Shown here one piece after another: positions 1-8,373 of a stretch of 64,000 nucleotides of DNA. Each line of letters starts with the position of its first letter. Position 1 is the first letter of the stretch. Source of the DNA: Sva-07 sp963716235 (lineage in GTDB: Bacteria > Actinomycetota > Acidimicrobiia > Acidimicrobiales > Ilumatobacteraceae); NCBI GenBank assembly GCA_963716235.1, contig CAVQTE010000020.1, positions 372,001 through 436,000 on the forward strand, written 5' to 3'. The position numbers and the translations under genes were made by a program. The notes below the pieces were generated by a model, which worked only from the letters and a program-made list of their open reading frames with translations, had not been told where the DNA came from and searched no databases.

Positions 1-276
1 TTGCAGCGAAGCTGCCCGCTCCGTGTCGCCGTCGAGAAAGAAGATGGTGGTCGCGCCGTCGATGACCATGACGATCTCGTCACCCGCTCCGTGACGTTCC
101 CATTCGCTGTGTCCGGCCCAGTGGCCCACGAAGATTGCGCCGTCTCGATAGTCGGCGAGCCGTTTGAACGCGTCAGCGGATTCCTCGTCTCCGCCAGCAG
201 GTGTTCGGTTCGGCAGGAACGTCAGCTGGGAGATCGCGTCGTTGATCGAGATGGGTGCCGGATCCGCATCATCCAT
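1..276 (-). CDS. cupin-domain protein, 3'-truncated by window edge
   Basis: Reading the minus strand from ATG at 276 gives 92 open codons that run off the window. The visible part has a cupin-type first motif: GHWAGHSEWERH (two His and a Glu in the G-x5-H-x-x-E spacing region) followed by GDEIVMVIDG, a typical beta-strand/turn of a double-stranded beta-helix. Cupins of this size are usually small metal-binding domains with very varied roles, so no reaction is proposed. No strong ribosome site is visible upstream. The gene is transcribed away from the rest of the window and its remaining part is missing. Confidence 0.7.
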   Translation of the reverse strand, partial: MDDADPAPISINDAISQLTFLPNRTPAGGDEESADAFKRLADYRDGAIFVGHWAGHSEWERHGAGDEIVMVIDGATTIFFLDGDTERAASLQ

Positions 277-464
277 CTTCCGAGACTACGCGCTTCCCCT
301 CAACCGCCCGACGTGCTGAACCTGTCTCTGCTCGAAGTGTTCAACACTGAGTACCCACGAACGCCAGAACGGTTGTCGGTGCCGCGATTACGTGACGCGA
401 GACTTGGGCCGCACTGCGGCGCCCGTTGAGCGGTTCGGACCGGATTACCGAGCGCCGATTATGG

Positions 465-486
465 AGGGCCTCCGACCGCAGGCCCT
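465..486 (-). terminator. possible stem-loop terminator behind the lipoprotein hydrolase
   Basis: Seven-base perfect arms (465-471 and 480-486) enclose an 8-nt loop, 50 nt past the stop of the minus-strand hydrolase. There is no T-run. A further copy of the AGGCCCT arm sequence lies a little upstream (about 512-518). The rest of 277-536 holds no gene I can support. Confidence 0.3.
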
Positions 487-536
487 GGGAGCTCCTTGAT
501 GCATCCCCCCAGAGGCCCTTTGTGTTCGAGCGTTGT

Positions 537-1637
537 TCACTGGCCGAGGAACGGTGTTATGAGTTCGAGGAAGCGGTCTTGGTGTTCGATGAACCATCCG
601 TGGAGACCTTCAGGATCGATCTCCAGCGTTGCGTTGTCGCCGATGCGTCGTGCGATGTACTGCGCGTTGCTCGGTGACACAGCGGGGTCCAACCCACCGT
701 TCATGACGAGCACGGGCATTGTGATCGCGTCGAGGTCCGGCTCATCACCTGACCAATATGCTTGCTCGGCTTGGTCGTACTTGGCCCCGGTCCCTGCGAC
801 CGTCGGGGGTTGCGGTCCGAGTTTTGCGTAGTCGGTGGCGAAGCGGGTGGTCGCGTCGGCCCCGGACGGTGAGTCCGAGAACAGTGTGGCCAGCAGATCG
901 CACGTGGGTGTGTCGCTCGCAAAACACTCGACCAGCTCCGGGGGCGGCAACACACTCTGGGGACCTCCGGGGGATGCTCCGGTGATCGCGAGCGACGACA
1001 GGTTCTCGGGATGCCGGATGGCCAGGAGGAGCCCGATCTCGCCACCTGTCGACCAGCCAAGTACGTCGGGTCGATCAAGTCCGAGCGCCCCGATGAGGCC
1101 CGACGCGTCGTCTGCGAGATCCTCGAGCGTGAACGGCGTCGCGGTGGCAGTGGTATAGCCAAGGTCACGATTGTCGAACACGGTCACTCGTGCGTGCTCA
1201 GCGAGCGCTGCGAGCAGCGACGCCGGCCACACGCTCATCGGGCTCGCTTGCCCGGCGATCAGAACCAGATCTGGCCCGGAGCCGAACTGGCGATACGCCA
1301 TCGTCAAGTCGCCGACCGGAACGGTATAGATGGGCCCGAGGAAGGCGACGTCACCGGCCAATGCGGAGTTCGGAATCTCGGTGGGAGCCACTCTGGGGAC
1401 GGTGGTGCTGGGCAGCTCGGTGGTCGCCGACACTGTGTCGGATGGGATCGTGCCGGGAAGCTGCTCCGGCGTTGGGCTGGTGGTGCTGCTCGAACCGTTC
1501 GTCGCATCGACAGAGCTGTTGGCGACGCTCGCTGTGCCAGCATCGTCGCCGTCGCCGCAGGCGCCCGCTGCTGCTACGAGCAGACTGATGAGCGCGGCTC
1601 CGAGCAACCGGGCCCTTCTCGTTTGTGCCGTCTTCAT
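537..1637 (-). CDS. alpha/beta-hydrolase lipoprotein
   Basis: 366-residue secreted hydrolase. The ATG at 1637 is fixed by an excellent ribosome site, AAGGAGGT, 5 nt upstream; longer in-frame reading above it is not preceded by one. The N-terminus is a lipoprotein signal (basic start, hydrophobic run, lipobox LVAAAGAC), followed by about 60 low-complexity Ser/Thr/Pro residues as a linker. The fold domain shows the oxyanion region DLVLIAGQASPMSVW, the nucleophile elbow GWSTGGE (G-x-S-x-G), a late Asp in MNGGLDP and a C-terminal His in GLHGWF. Substrate unknown. It lies 88 nt downstream of the WD40 protein and is probably the last gene of the sigma-factor operon. Confidence 0.85.
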   Translation of the reverse strand: MKTAQTRRARLLGAALISLLVAAAGACGDGDDAGTASVANSSVDATNGSSSTTSPTPEQLPGTIPSDTVSATTELPSTTVPRVAPTEIPNSALAGDVAFLGPIYTVPVGDLTMAYRQFGSGPDLVLIAGQASPMSVWPASLLAALAEHARVTVFDNRDLGYTTATATPFTLEDLADDASGLIGALGLDRPDVLGWSTGGEIGLLLAIRHPENLSSLAITGASPGGPQSVLPPPELVECFASDTPTCDLLATLFSDSPSGADATTRFATDYAKLGPQPPTVAGTGAKYDQAEQAYWSGDEPDLDAITMPVLVMNGGLDPAVSPSNAQYIARRIGDNATLEIDPEGLHGWFIEHQDRFLELITPFLGQ

Positions 1638-1725
1638 GGTGAACCTCCTTGGCTTGTGTTGCAGTTGGACTTGGAGCCGGACTACCGGCCACCCCGCTCT
1701 GGATTGCCGTCGACCACATCCGATG

Positions 1726-3228
1726 TCATGTTCGTGTGTAGGTCCAGAGGTCCACCACTGATCCGCTTTCTTCGGCGAGGGTTCTGCCGTCCGGGCTGAA
1801 CGCGATGAACCCGAAGGGGCTGAGGCTGGACTCGGACTCGTTGAGTTGCTCACCGGTTGCAGTGTCGAACAACTTCGGCTGGTTGCCCAGGGTCGCGATG
1901 GCGAGCAGCGCGCCGTCCGGGCTGAAGGCCGGGGGGGCGGAAGCGTCGATCCTGAAGACCTCCTCGCCGGTGGTGAGGTCCCAGACGGACGCCGCGAGGA
2001 ACTCGGCCAACACGAGTTGGGTGCCGTTCGGGCTGAAGTCGATTTCGCCGACAGCGGGCGACTCCATCACCAGGCTCTGGACCAGGGCGCCGGTCGCGAC
2101 GTCCCACACCGACACCGTGGTGCCGTTGGTCGATGCGATGAGTGTTCCGTCGTGGTTGATCGCGCCCGGTCCAGCGGAAGCCTGCTCGGGAAATGAGACG
2201 TCTGCGATGGGATCGAAGGTGCGGGCATCGAGGACCCTCCCGCGGAGCTGGCCGCCGACGAGGACGCGTGAGCGGTCACTGCTGAGCTTCGGGGGCATGA
2301 ACAATCCTCCACCGAGGTCGAACTCCGACAAAAGCTGACCGGAGGTTGCGTCCCATATCTTCGCTGTCACCACGGCCTGGTCTGTGTCCATGACCTGAGT
2401 GATGATGCGAGTGCCGTCCAGGCTGAAACGCGGCGACCATCCGTCGAGGGCACCAATCAGTGTTCCGTCGGTCGTGTTCCACAGCAGCGTTCTGAGGTCT
2501 GAGATCTTGTCGTAGGTCTTGTACTCTTCGCCGCGGGCTGCGCGGCTGCCATCGGGGCTGAACACGACCTGACACTCAAGCCGGCCCGGGTCCCACATGA
2601 GATCGGTGAGAAGCGTTTGGCTGTCGGTATCCCATGTGGCCGCGACCTGTGGGTTCCAGGTGAACGAGGTGATGTCGGGTGTCTCGACGATCGTGGTCGG
2701 GCACTCCAGTTCGCGGTTCATCGCGAGCGTGTCCGGGTCGTACAGGCGCAGCCCGTAGCCCTCGCCGGCCAGAGCCAGCGTCGAGCCATCGGTGTTGAAC
2801 ACGAACGACCTGTTCACTCCCGATCGGTCGACGCTGCCTGCGGATGTGACCACCAGCGCCCCGGGAACGGGTGGCACGGTCGAGTTCGGCGTGGTCGTCA
2901 CCGTGGTCGTGGGAGTCGACGTCACAGGTATCGGAGCCGGGCTGATCGGGGCTGCCGTGATCGACGGGGTCTGTATGTCTTCGACGTTGCGGGGGATGAC
3001 GACCAGCGCGACGAGCAGGACCACGACCGCTGCGACACTGATCGAGGCGACGAGCCATGTTCGTGTCGGCCACCGTCGTGACGGTTCGAGGGGCGGTGCG
3101 TGTCGATTGGGGAGCTCGCCGGTGTCCCAGGCTGCATCGAGATCGGCTCGTAGTCCCGCGACCCAACCCGCACGTGGTGTGGCATCGATCGCGGCGAGCC
3201 GCTCGACGAGTTCGTGGTCTTCAGACAT
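1726..3228 (-). CDS. membrane-anchored WD40-like beta-propeller protein, probable anti-sigma/sensor partner
   Basis: 500 residues. The ATG at 3228 has GGAGGTG just upstream and overlaps the end of the sigma gene by 8 nt. Residues 1-55 are a charged cytosolic region, about 60-82 form one membrane helix (WLVASISVAAVVVLLVALVV), then a Thr/Pro linker, then repeated blades recognisable by FSPDG/FSPNG turns and VWDVATG/VWDLTTG strands, ending DLWTYT. The topology places the propeller outside and a short tail inside, as expected for a sensor that holds the adjacent ECF sigma factor. No zinc anti-sigma motif (H-x3-C-x2-C) is visible, so the anti-sigma role is inferred from position and topology only. 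Confidence 0.8.
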   Translation of the reverse strand: MSEDHELVERLAAIDATPRAGWVAGLRADLDAAWDTGELPNRHAPPLEPSRRWPTRTWLVASISVAAVVVLLVALVVIPRNVEDIQTPSITAAPISPAPIPVTSTPTTTVTTTPNSTVPPVPGALVVTSAGSVDRSGVNRSFVFNTDGSTLALAGEGYGLRLYDPDTLAMNRELECPTTIVETPDITSFTWNPQVAATWDTDSQTLLTDLMWDPGRLECQVVFSPDGSRAARGEEYKTYDKISDLRTLLWNTTDGTLIGALDGWSPRFSLDGTRIITQVMDTDQAVVTAKIWDATSGQLLSEFDLGGGLFMPPKLSSDRSRVLVGGQLRGRVLDARTFDPIADVSFPEQASAGPGAINHDGTLIASTNGTTVSVWDVATGALVQSLVMESPAVGEIDFSPNGTQLVLAEFLAASVWDLTTGEEVFRIDASAPPAFSPDGALLAIATLGNQPKLFDTATGEQLNESESSLSPFGFIAFSPDGRTLAEESGSVVDLWTYTRT

Positions 3229-3760
3229 GATCGTCACCTCCGACGGCGCGAAGGGTGTGTCGGGCTCGAGACAGCAGCGATTCGGTGGCCTTGCAGCTCT
3301 TGCCGAGCCGTTCGGCAACATCTCGGACGGGAAGATCGTCGAGATAGTGCAACACCACCGCCGCCCGCTGGTTCGCGGGGAGTTGTCCGATCCATGCCAG
3401 CAGCTCGTCGTCGGTGGACGCCGTTGACGGTTGGAGGGTGGACAGCTGGCGGAGCCGGCGTTCCTCGCGCGACGACCGTCGCCACTGATCGATGAGCCGG
3501 TTGCGGCCCACCGTGATCACCCACGGCACCGTCATCACCTCCAGGTCCCCGGCACGCACGCGGATGAGCACCTTGGCGAACACGTCCTGGCACAGGTCCT
3601 CGGCCACCTCGCGTTGTCCCCCGCTCGCCCGATACAGGTACCCGAACAGTGGTCCGATCGCACGGTCATAGAACGCCAGGAACTGTTCGCGAGCCAGCCC
3701 GTCACCGTCACTGACCGGCGCGATTACTGGCTCCATAGCAACACAACGTCGCGCAACCAC
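3221..3760 (-). CDS. ECF-family RNA polymerase sigma factor
   Basis: 179 residues. Region 2 is seen in FLAFYDRAIGPLFGYLYR...EDLCQDVFAKVL, and region 4 in LPANQRAAVVLHYLDDLPVRDVAERLG, a sigma-70 region 4 helix-turn-helix. The GTG start at 3760 has GAAGGA 4 nt upstream; an alternative ATG at 3736 lacks a site. It is translationally coupled to the WD40 membrane protein. A near-palindromic 15-mer, CTTAAGAATCTTGAG on the minus strand, lies just upstream (about 3780-3794) and may be a regulator or sigma site. ECF factors direct polymerase to a small regulon, often including their own operon. Confidence 0.9.
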   Translation of the reverse strand: MVARRCVAMEPVIAPVSDGDGLAREQFLAFYDRAIGPLFGYLYRASGGQREVAEDLCQDVFAKVLIRVRAGDLEVMTVPWVITVGRNRLIDQWRRSSREERRLRQLSTLQPSTASTDDELLAWIGQLPANQRAAVVLHYLDDLPVRDVAERLGKSCKATESLLSRARHTLRAVGGDDHV

Positions 3761-3864
3761 ACAATCCTTCGCGACCGCTCAAGATTCTTAAGTGGTCGGA
3801 CGTTCAACCGTCGCCGGTGACCGGCGATGTCCAGCTGGTCCGATCTGCCAGACCGTGAGGGCAC

Positions 3865-4111
3865 GTGATCAGCGAGAGCACAACGCGCCGAAGCGGTCGA
3901 GCGTTGGGCCGACCATCTGGTCGAGGCGAACACGGCAGCGCTTCGGACCATCGCCGAACTTGTGGAACAGCGAGACGACGTCGACACGGCCCTGCTCGAC
4001 GCGATCCGCGACGCTCGCAACGCAGATCGTTCCTGTTCTGAGATCGGAGCAATGCTCGGCGTGTCGAAGCAGGCGGCACAGCGCAAGTACGCCGCCAAGA
4101 TCTCGGCGTAA
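3865..4111 (+). pseudogene. small helix-turn-helix protein, frameshifted near the 5' end
   Basis: From about 3887 to the TAA at 4109-4111 there is a convincing coding stretch: AEAVERWADHLVEANTAALR, then a C-terminal helix-turn-helix, CSEIGAMLGVSKQAAQRKYA. This frame has no start codon: a TGA at 3866 closes it. A plausible start, GTG at 3865 preceded by GAGGG, lies in the neighbouring frame and reads MISESTT before 3886. One surplus base at about 3886 (or two missing) would join them into an 81-residue protein. Either a broken gene or a sequence error. DNA binding is inferred from the helix-turn-helix. Confidence 0.55.
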
Positions 4112-4311
4112 CCGCCAGGCGAAGTCACTGGATCAAACGCACACTTCGCTCACCGTGGTCGACCCGGCACGCACCCGGGAACCGGCGAAGTGTTGGACCT
4201 CTCGGCTCGATCGCCCTACTGCATAATCACTGCGGTTCGAGCCAGCAGCACCCCTCACAGAGTATTACCCGGTGGGTGCACTCAATCGTTGCGTTTCGTT
4301 ACACTCCCACC

Positions 4312-4788
4312 ATGACGGTCCCTGGCAAAGGTGGACGGCCACGAAAGTGGCGGTCGGACGCCGACCGCGTGCGGGCGTTCCGCGCTCGGCAACGAGGCGA
4401 GGAAGAACCCGCGACATTCGAAGACGCACTCGTCGACGGCGACGATCTCGCTCGGGCAGTCGAACACTCCCGGCAGCTGCAGGCCGATCTCGCAGCAGCC
4501 ATGGCCTCGCTGTCCGAGTCGAACGCAGCGCTACAGACCGAGCGTCGACGACACCAATCGACACAGCGCAGGCTCGACCGGGCCAGGGCAGAACTGGACG
4601 GCCAGCGCACCGCCGGTGCTCGCCGCGAGGAAGAGCTCGAGTTGCTGCGAGAAGGCCTCGCCGAACTCAGGGCCGAGAACGCCGCCCTCCGGGCACGAAT
4701 TGCCCTGACCGCCCCGGCCGCTCAACCCCAAGGACTCAATCGCGCTGATCGGCGCCGGACCGCAAAGCGAGACCGATACAAGGACTGA
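4312..4788 (+). CDS. AT-hook-like, coiled-coil DNA-associated protein
   Basis: 158 residues. It begins MTVPGKGGRPRKWRSDADRV with a GRPRK AT-hook-like core and a basic stretch (AFRARQRGEE), followed by an acidic linker and a long Glu/Arg/Leu heptad-rich coiled coil (about residues 40-135), ending in a basic tail. The ATG at 4312 has no Shine-Dalgarno but stands 6 nt behind TACACT, so the message may be leaderless. Proteins with this N-terminus occur in accessory regions of actinobacteria; no function is established that I can name. The nearby integrase and excisionase suggest it belongs to a small integrated element. Confidence 0.7.
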   Translation: MTVPGKGGRPRKWRSDADRVRAFRARQRGEEEPATFEDALVDGDDLARAVEHSRQLQADLAAAMASLSESNAALQTERRRHQSTQRRLDRARAELDGQRTAGARREEELELLREGLAELRAENAALRARIALTAPAAQPQGLNRADRRRTAKRDRYKD

Positions 4789-5277
4789 GCTTCGGCACCC
4801 TACGGCTGAGGCCCACTGTTACGGAACGAAACGTAACCGTGCACCATCCGGGTAATGATATGTGAAGGGCTCCCCTACGGTCCCCCGCCACTCGCCTGCC
4901 GACATGCCGGAATCTCATGACGGGCAGCCGCCTTCGCACTCCAGCGAGTTTCAACTACGTCGTTTCGCGTAGGCGGCCGCCGGGGTTCGACACGGTTGCT
5001 GAATTAGTCGAACACGTCTGTCGGCTGGACACGCTCGAGTCGGGTGACGTCATGTCGTCCGAGCTGCCTGTCGGCAGACGATGTCCAGAAGCAGCGATGT
5101 GCGAGACGTGTGAGTGGTCGGATGTGCCGGGAGGCGCTGACCAGGGGAAGGGAGTGATCCGGGGAGTCATCCGACACCCCCCGGCCGACGGTGGTAGTGA
5201 TCGTGTGTGTGGTCGTGGGAGTCATCGCACGCCGCGGTGGTAGTGGTCGAGTGAGTAGTCATCCGGACAGTACGGAC
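4789..5277. other. gene-free accessory spacer with repeats
   Basis: No convincing gene in either strand; the open frames here lack codon character, starts with sites, or recognisable motifs. The stretch contains the inverted repeat at 4818-4837 and three direct AGTCATC copies at 5165, 5220 and 5257 in front of the excisionase gene, spaced 55 and 37 nt, which might be excisionase or integrase arm sites. Nothing else is apparent. Confidence 0.5.
4818..4837. promoter_or_regulatory. inverted repeat GTTACG-N8-CGTAAC, candidate operator
   Basis: Perfect 6-bp arms 30 nt past the stop of the AT-hook-like gene. Read on the minus strand it contains CGTTTCGTT, the same 9-mer found at 4292-4300 immediately overlapping the -10 box (TACACT, 4300-4305) of that gene. 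Sharing of the 9-mer between promoter and downstream repeat suggests a binding site for the encoded DNA-binding protein. Confidence 0.35.
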
Positions 5278-5493
5278 ATGAGCTACTCCGACGAACCCGC
5301 CCACCGATCCACCTACACCGTCGAGGAAGTCGCCCGCATCCTCGGCATCTCGCGAACCACCGCGTACGAATGTGTGAGACGCGGCGAGATCCGGGCCCGA
5401 CGCTTCGGGCGACGCGTCGTCATCCCGACGATCGTCGTCGACCAGCTGCTGAACGCGACCGATGACCTCCGGCCGGACGACTCGGTCAGCTGA
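5278..5493 (+). CDS. excisionase-family helix-turn-helix protein
   Basis: 71 residues. The core YTVEEVARILGISRTTAYEC followed by VRRGEIRARRFGRRVVIP is the classic HTH_17/excisionase winged helix. The ATG at 5278 gives the normal length for the family. Its 3' end overlaps the convergent integrase gene by 8 nt. Xis proteins bend DNA and direct the integrase toward excision; a simple transcriptional role is also possible. No clear ribosome site is visible. Confidence 0.8.
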   Translation: MSYSDEPAHRSTYTVEEVARILGISRTTAYECVRRGEIRARRFGRRVVIPTIVVDQLLNATDDLRPDDSVS

Positions 5494-6634
5494 GCAGTGC
5501 GGCGGCAGCCTCGGCGGCTTCGCTCTGCTGGCCCGGCATGACGTGACCGTAGGTGTCGAGCGTGAAGCTGACCGACGAGTGCCCGAGCCGCTCGCTCACG
5601 ACCTTTGCGTTCACGCCCGCTGCGAGCAGATGCGATGCATGCGTGTGGCGAAGATCGTGGAGACGGATCCTCGCAAGGCCCGACGACTCGACCAGACGGT
5701 TGAACGCCTGACCCACACTGTGCGGTCGCATCGGATCACCGACCTCGTTCGTGAACACGCGGTCGTCGGTCGGCGACGTCATCCCGAGTTCGAACAGTTC
5801 CTCACGCTGTGTCGCTCGGTGACGCTTCAGAATCGATGCCGTGCGCTGATCGAGGTCGATCGTGCGCCGACTCCGCTTCGTCTTCGGCACCTCGACCCGT
5901 TCCACGCCCCCGAGGAACGAGGCAGCCACACGAACCGTCACCGTCGAGCGAGCGAGATCGACCGCGTCCCACCGCAACGCGACCAGTTCACCGCGACGCA
6001 TGCCGGTCATCGCAGCGAGATGGACGAGCGCGCCGGCCCGATAGTTCTCGACATACCGCAGGAACCGACTCAGCTCGTCGGGCGACCACACGTTCATCTC
6101 GGGCGCCCGATCACGCGCCGCTGCCATGCTCGGCGCGTCCGCGAGCCTCGCGACGTTGCGCACCACGAGACCCTTGCGCTCAGCGTCGTGCAGCATCTTG
6201 CCCACCAGCGTGTGCACGTGATGCACCGTCGTCATCGACAACGGACGACCACCGACGCCGCCGGCTCTCAGCAGCTCGGCGTAGAGCTTGTCGAGGTCGG
6301 TGGCGCGCAGCTCCTGCAGCTTGTGTGTCCCCAGGTGCGGCAGGACCCAGTTCTTCATCGCCTGCCGGTAGCCCGTCACGGTCGTCACCTTGCGACCCTG
6401 CGTCTCGAGCGCGTGCAGCCACGTGTCGACGAAGTCGCGAACTCTCAGATCCGTCGGTGCCACGAAGTCCTGACGGCGGTGGGCCTCGATCGCGGTCGCC
6501 AGCGCCTCTTGCGCTTCCTTCTTCGTCGAGTACGACTTCTTCGACTGCCGGCGACGGTCACCTTCGAGCCACGAGACGTGCACGACCCACGGCTTCTTGC
6601 GGTCGTCGCGCCGGTACACGGTGCCGTTGGCCAT
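5486..6634 (-). CDS. tyrosine site-specific integrase
   Basis: 382 residues from ATG 6634, chosen because CAGGGGAA lies 4 nt upstream. N-terminal arm-binding region (residues 1-60), SAM-like core-binding domain (about 62-160), and catalytic domain (about 180-370) with all expected residues: Arg213 in TGMRRGEL, Lys251/253 in PKTKRS, H326-x-x-R329 in LHDLRHTH, His352 in LGHSS and nucleophile Tyr362 in DTYGH. It appears intact. It reads away from tRNA-Arg(CCT), whose 3' end lies 107 nt upstream of its start, the standard arrangement for an element integrated in a tRNA 3' end. Confidence 0.93.
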   Translation of the reverse strand: MANGTVYRRDDRKKPWVVHVSWLEGDRRRQSKKSYSTKKEAQEALATAIEAHRRQDFVAPTDLRVRDFVDTWLHALETQGRKVTTVTGYRQAMKNWVLPHLGTHKLQELRATDLDKLYAELLRAGGVGGRPLSMTTVHHVHTLVGKMLHDAERKGLVVRNVARLADAPSMAAARDRAPEMNVWSPDELSRFLRYVENYRAGALVHLAAMTGMRRGELVALRWDAVDLARSTVTVRVAASFLGGVERVEVPKTKRSRRTIDLDQRTASILKRHRATQREELFELGMTSPTDDRVFTNEVGDPMRPHSVGQAFNRLVESSGLARIRLHDLRHTHASHLLAAGVNAKVVSERLGHSSVSFTLDTYGHVMPGQQSEAAEAAAALLS

Positions 6635-6741
6635 GGGTTCCCCTGGAGCAATCGGGCGAATTCTGCTACCCAAATGCTACCCAAACGACGTTTTCGGGTC
6701 AATCGTTGCGAGCCACAAACGATTTACCAGGTGGTTTTCGG

Positions 6742-6814
6742 CGCCCCTGGCAGGGATCGAACCTGCGACACACGGTTTAGGAAACCGATGCTCTATCCAC
6801 TGAGCTACAGAGGC
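6742..6814 (-). tRNA. tRNA-Arg (anticodon CCT)
   Basis: Full cloverleaf on the minus strand: acceptor GCCTCTG pairing with CAGGGGC, D arm GCTC/GAGC, anticodon loop TTCCTAA (anticodon CCT, reading AGG), variable region, T arm GCAGG-TTCGATC-CCTGC, discriminator G. The outermost anticodon-stem pair is a T-T mismatch. CCA is not encoded. Its 3' end faces the integrase and is the likely attachment site. Confidence 0.95.
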
Positions 6815-6903
6815 GTGGCCGCAGCGCGCCTGCGTGCGGCGGATCGCACGATACCGGTCCGAGCGTGGGAGCTTGCCGACGTGTTGCGTGCTCGTTCGTG
6901 CGA

Positions 6904-8289
6904 TCACTCGATTCGAGAAGCTTCGACAGCCGTGACGAGCAGTCGTCGGAAACCCCGATCGATACCTGTGACGAGTGCGTCGAGGTCGCCGGCCGCCTCG
7001 CGGTCGCCGGTGACACCGAGGAACAGCATGCCGCAGTACGACCAGATGGCGACGGCGACGCGAATGCGTCCGGCGAGCGGTGCGAACGGATACCCCTCCA
7101 GCATTCGTCGGCCGCACAGGTACATCGGCTGGTGTGGACCCGGCACATTCGTGGCGATCGTCTCGAGGTTCTGTTGGGCTCGCACGACGGCACGCGCGAC
7201 CACCGACGCGAGCGCCTGGGGAACGAAATCCCCCGTGTGGAGGAGCAGCGTGGACGCATCGGTCTGATGTGACACCTTCAGGTCCGCGAGATGAGTGCGG
7301 ATGGCGGTGAGCGTGTCGGCAGGGTCATCGATGCCAACCGGTAGGAGCGCGTGCGCCACAGCGACACGGTTGTCGAGGAGCCCACGCTCCGAGGTGGTGC
7401 GGATCGACACCGGAATGAGCGCCATGACGTCTCGACCCTCGAGCGGCTCACCGCGTACGAAGAGCAACTCACGAAACCCCTGTGCAACGACCGCGAGGAC
7501 GACATCGTTCACCGTACCGCCGAGGGCATGCCGGATCGTGGCGACGTCCGCGAGTGACATCTGCGTATGGGCCCAACGGCGAAGCGATCCGATCGGGCCG
7601 GTCAACGGCGAGTCGAGGCGGCGCGGCTGTAACCACAGCCCCTTTGCCCCGGTCGCGATGTCGCGAATTCGTCTCCACGTCCGGATGGGTTGCAGAAGCA
7701 GTTCCACGAAGTGGCGGGTGTGCACTCGGAGCGACCGCAGCATCGTCGCGACACTGAAGCGCGCGACCTCGAACCCCGACGGCTCGGGGGCCGGCGTCCA
7801 CGCTTCCAGGGTGCGGGCTTCGACATCGGATGCATCGTCCATCATCACCGCAAGCAGGTCGGTCCCGGCGATCCCGTCGACTACGCAGTGGTGCATCTTC
7901 GACACGACAGCCCACCGGTTGTCGCCGACATTCTCGACCACGAACATCTCCCACAACGCCCGGCGCCGATCAAGTGGCTGCACCATCACGTGTTCGACGA
8001 ACTCCTCGAGTGCGCGCGGGTGACCAGTTGGCAGAACAGCGTGGTGAAAATGGTCGGCAAGGTCGAAGTGCACATCATCGATCCAGACCGGTCGGAGGAC
8101 GTTTCTCGAGGACTCGCGGACCCGCTGACGACAGCGGGGCACCTTGGTGAGTTTGGCGGCGATGAAGGTCTGTATCGCGCCGAAGGCGGGAGCTGGGCCC
8201 TCGAAGACCGCCACCGATCCGATGTTCATCGGGCTGGTCTCGTTCTCGATGGCCAGGAAGACGGCATCCAAGCTGCCGAGGCGTTCCAC
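6904..8289 (-). CDS. wax ester synthase/diacylglycerol acyltransferase (WS/DGAT family)
   Basis: 461 residues, normal for the family. The active-site motif is MHHCVVDGIAG (HHxxxDG) and the N-terminus RLGSLDAVFLAIENETSPMN is typical, as is the C-terminal domain segment with NVPGPHQPMYLCG. The GTG at 8289 has GGAGGTG 5 nt upstream. These enzymes acylate diacylglycerol or long alcohols from acyl-CoA to make storage lipid at the membrane. It sits 84 nt downstream of the AmmeMemoRadiSam genes on the same strand and may be co-transcribed. Confidence 0.95.
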   Translation of the reverse strand: MERLGSLDAVFLAIENETSPMNIGSVAVFEGPAPAFGAIQTFIAAKLTKVPRCRQRVRESSRNVLRPVWIDDVHFDLADHFHHAVLPTGHPRALEEFVEHVMVQPLDRRRALWEMFVVENVGDNRWAVVSKMHHCVVDGIAGTDLLAVMMDDASDVEARTLEAWTPAPEPSGFEVARFSVATMLRSLRVHTRHFVELLLQPIRTWRRIRDIATGAKGLWLQPRRLDSPLTGPIGSLRRWAHTQMSLADVATIRHALGGTVNDVVLAVVAQGFRELLFVRGEPLEGRDVMALIPVSIRTTSERGLLDNRVAVAHALLPVGIDDPADTLTAIRTHLADLKVSHQTDASTLLLHTGDFVPQALASVVARAVVRAQQNLETIATNVPGPHQPMYLCGRRMLEGYPFAPLAGRIRVAVAIWSYCGMLFLGVTGDREAAGDLDALVTGIDRGFRRLLVTAVEASRIE

Positions 8290-8373
8290 GATTCACCTCC
8301 GATCTCAGTCTCGCGCGCGAGATGCAGTCCGATCCGCGGTGCTCAGCAGTTCGAACAACGAGTCGAGGCTGCG

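Noticed and set aside
4917..5243. 108-codon frame between the AT-hook-like gene and excisionase
   Set aside because: No ribosome site, no motif and weak codon character.
5165..5263. AGTCATC triplets as iterons or attachment arms
   Set aside because: Only 7 bp, irregular spacing (55 and 37 nt), no replication gene; mentioned but not claimed.
1..6740. Second tRNA-Arg 3' copy marking the far end of the integrated element
   Set aside because: Read through for the T-arm/acceptor sequence; none seen, so no attR/attL pair is annotated.
5462..7267. Long plus-strand open frame opposite the integrase
   Set aside because: Antisense shadow in high-GC DNA; the integrase with all catalytic residues is on the other strand and the frame crosses the tRNA.
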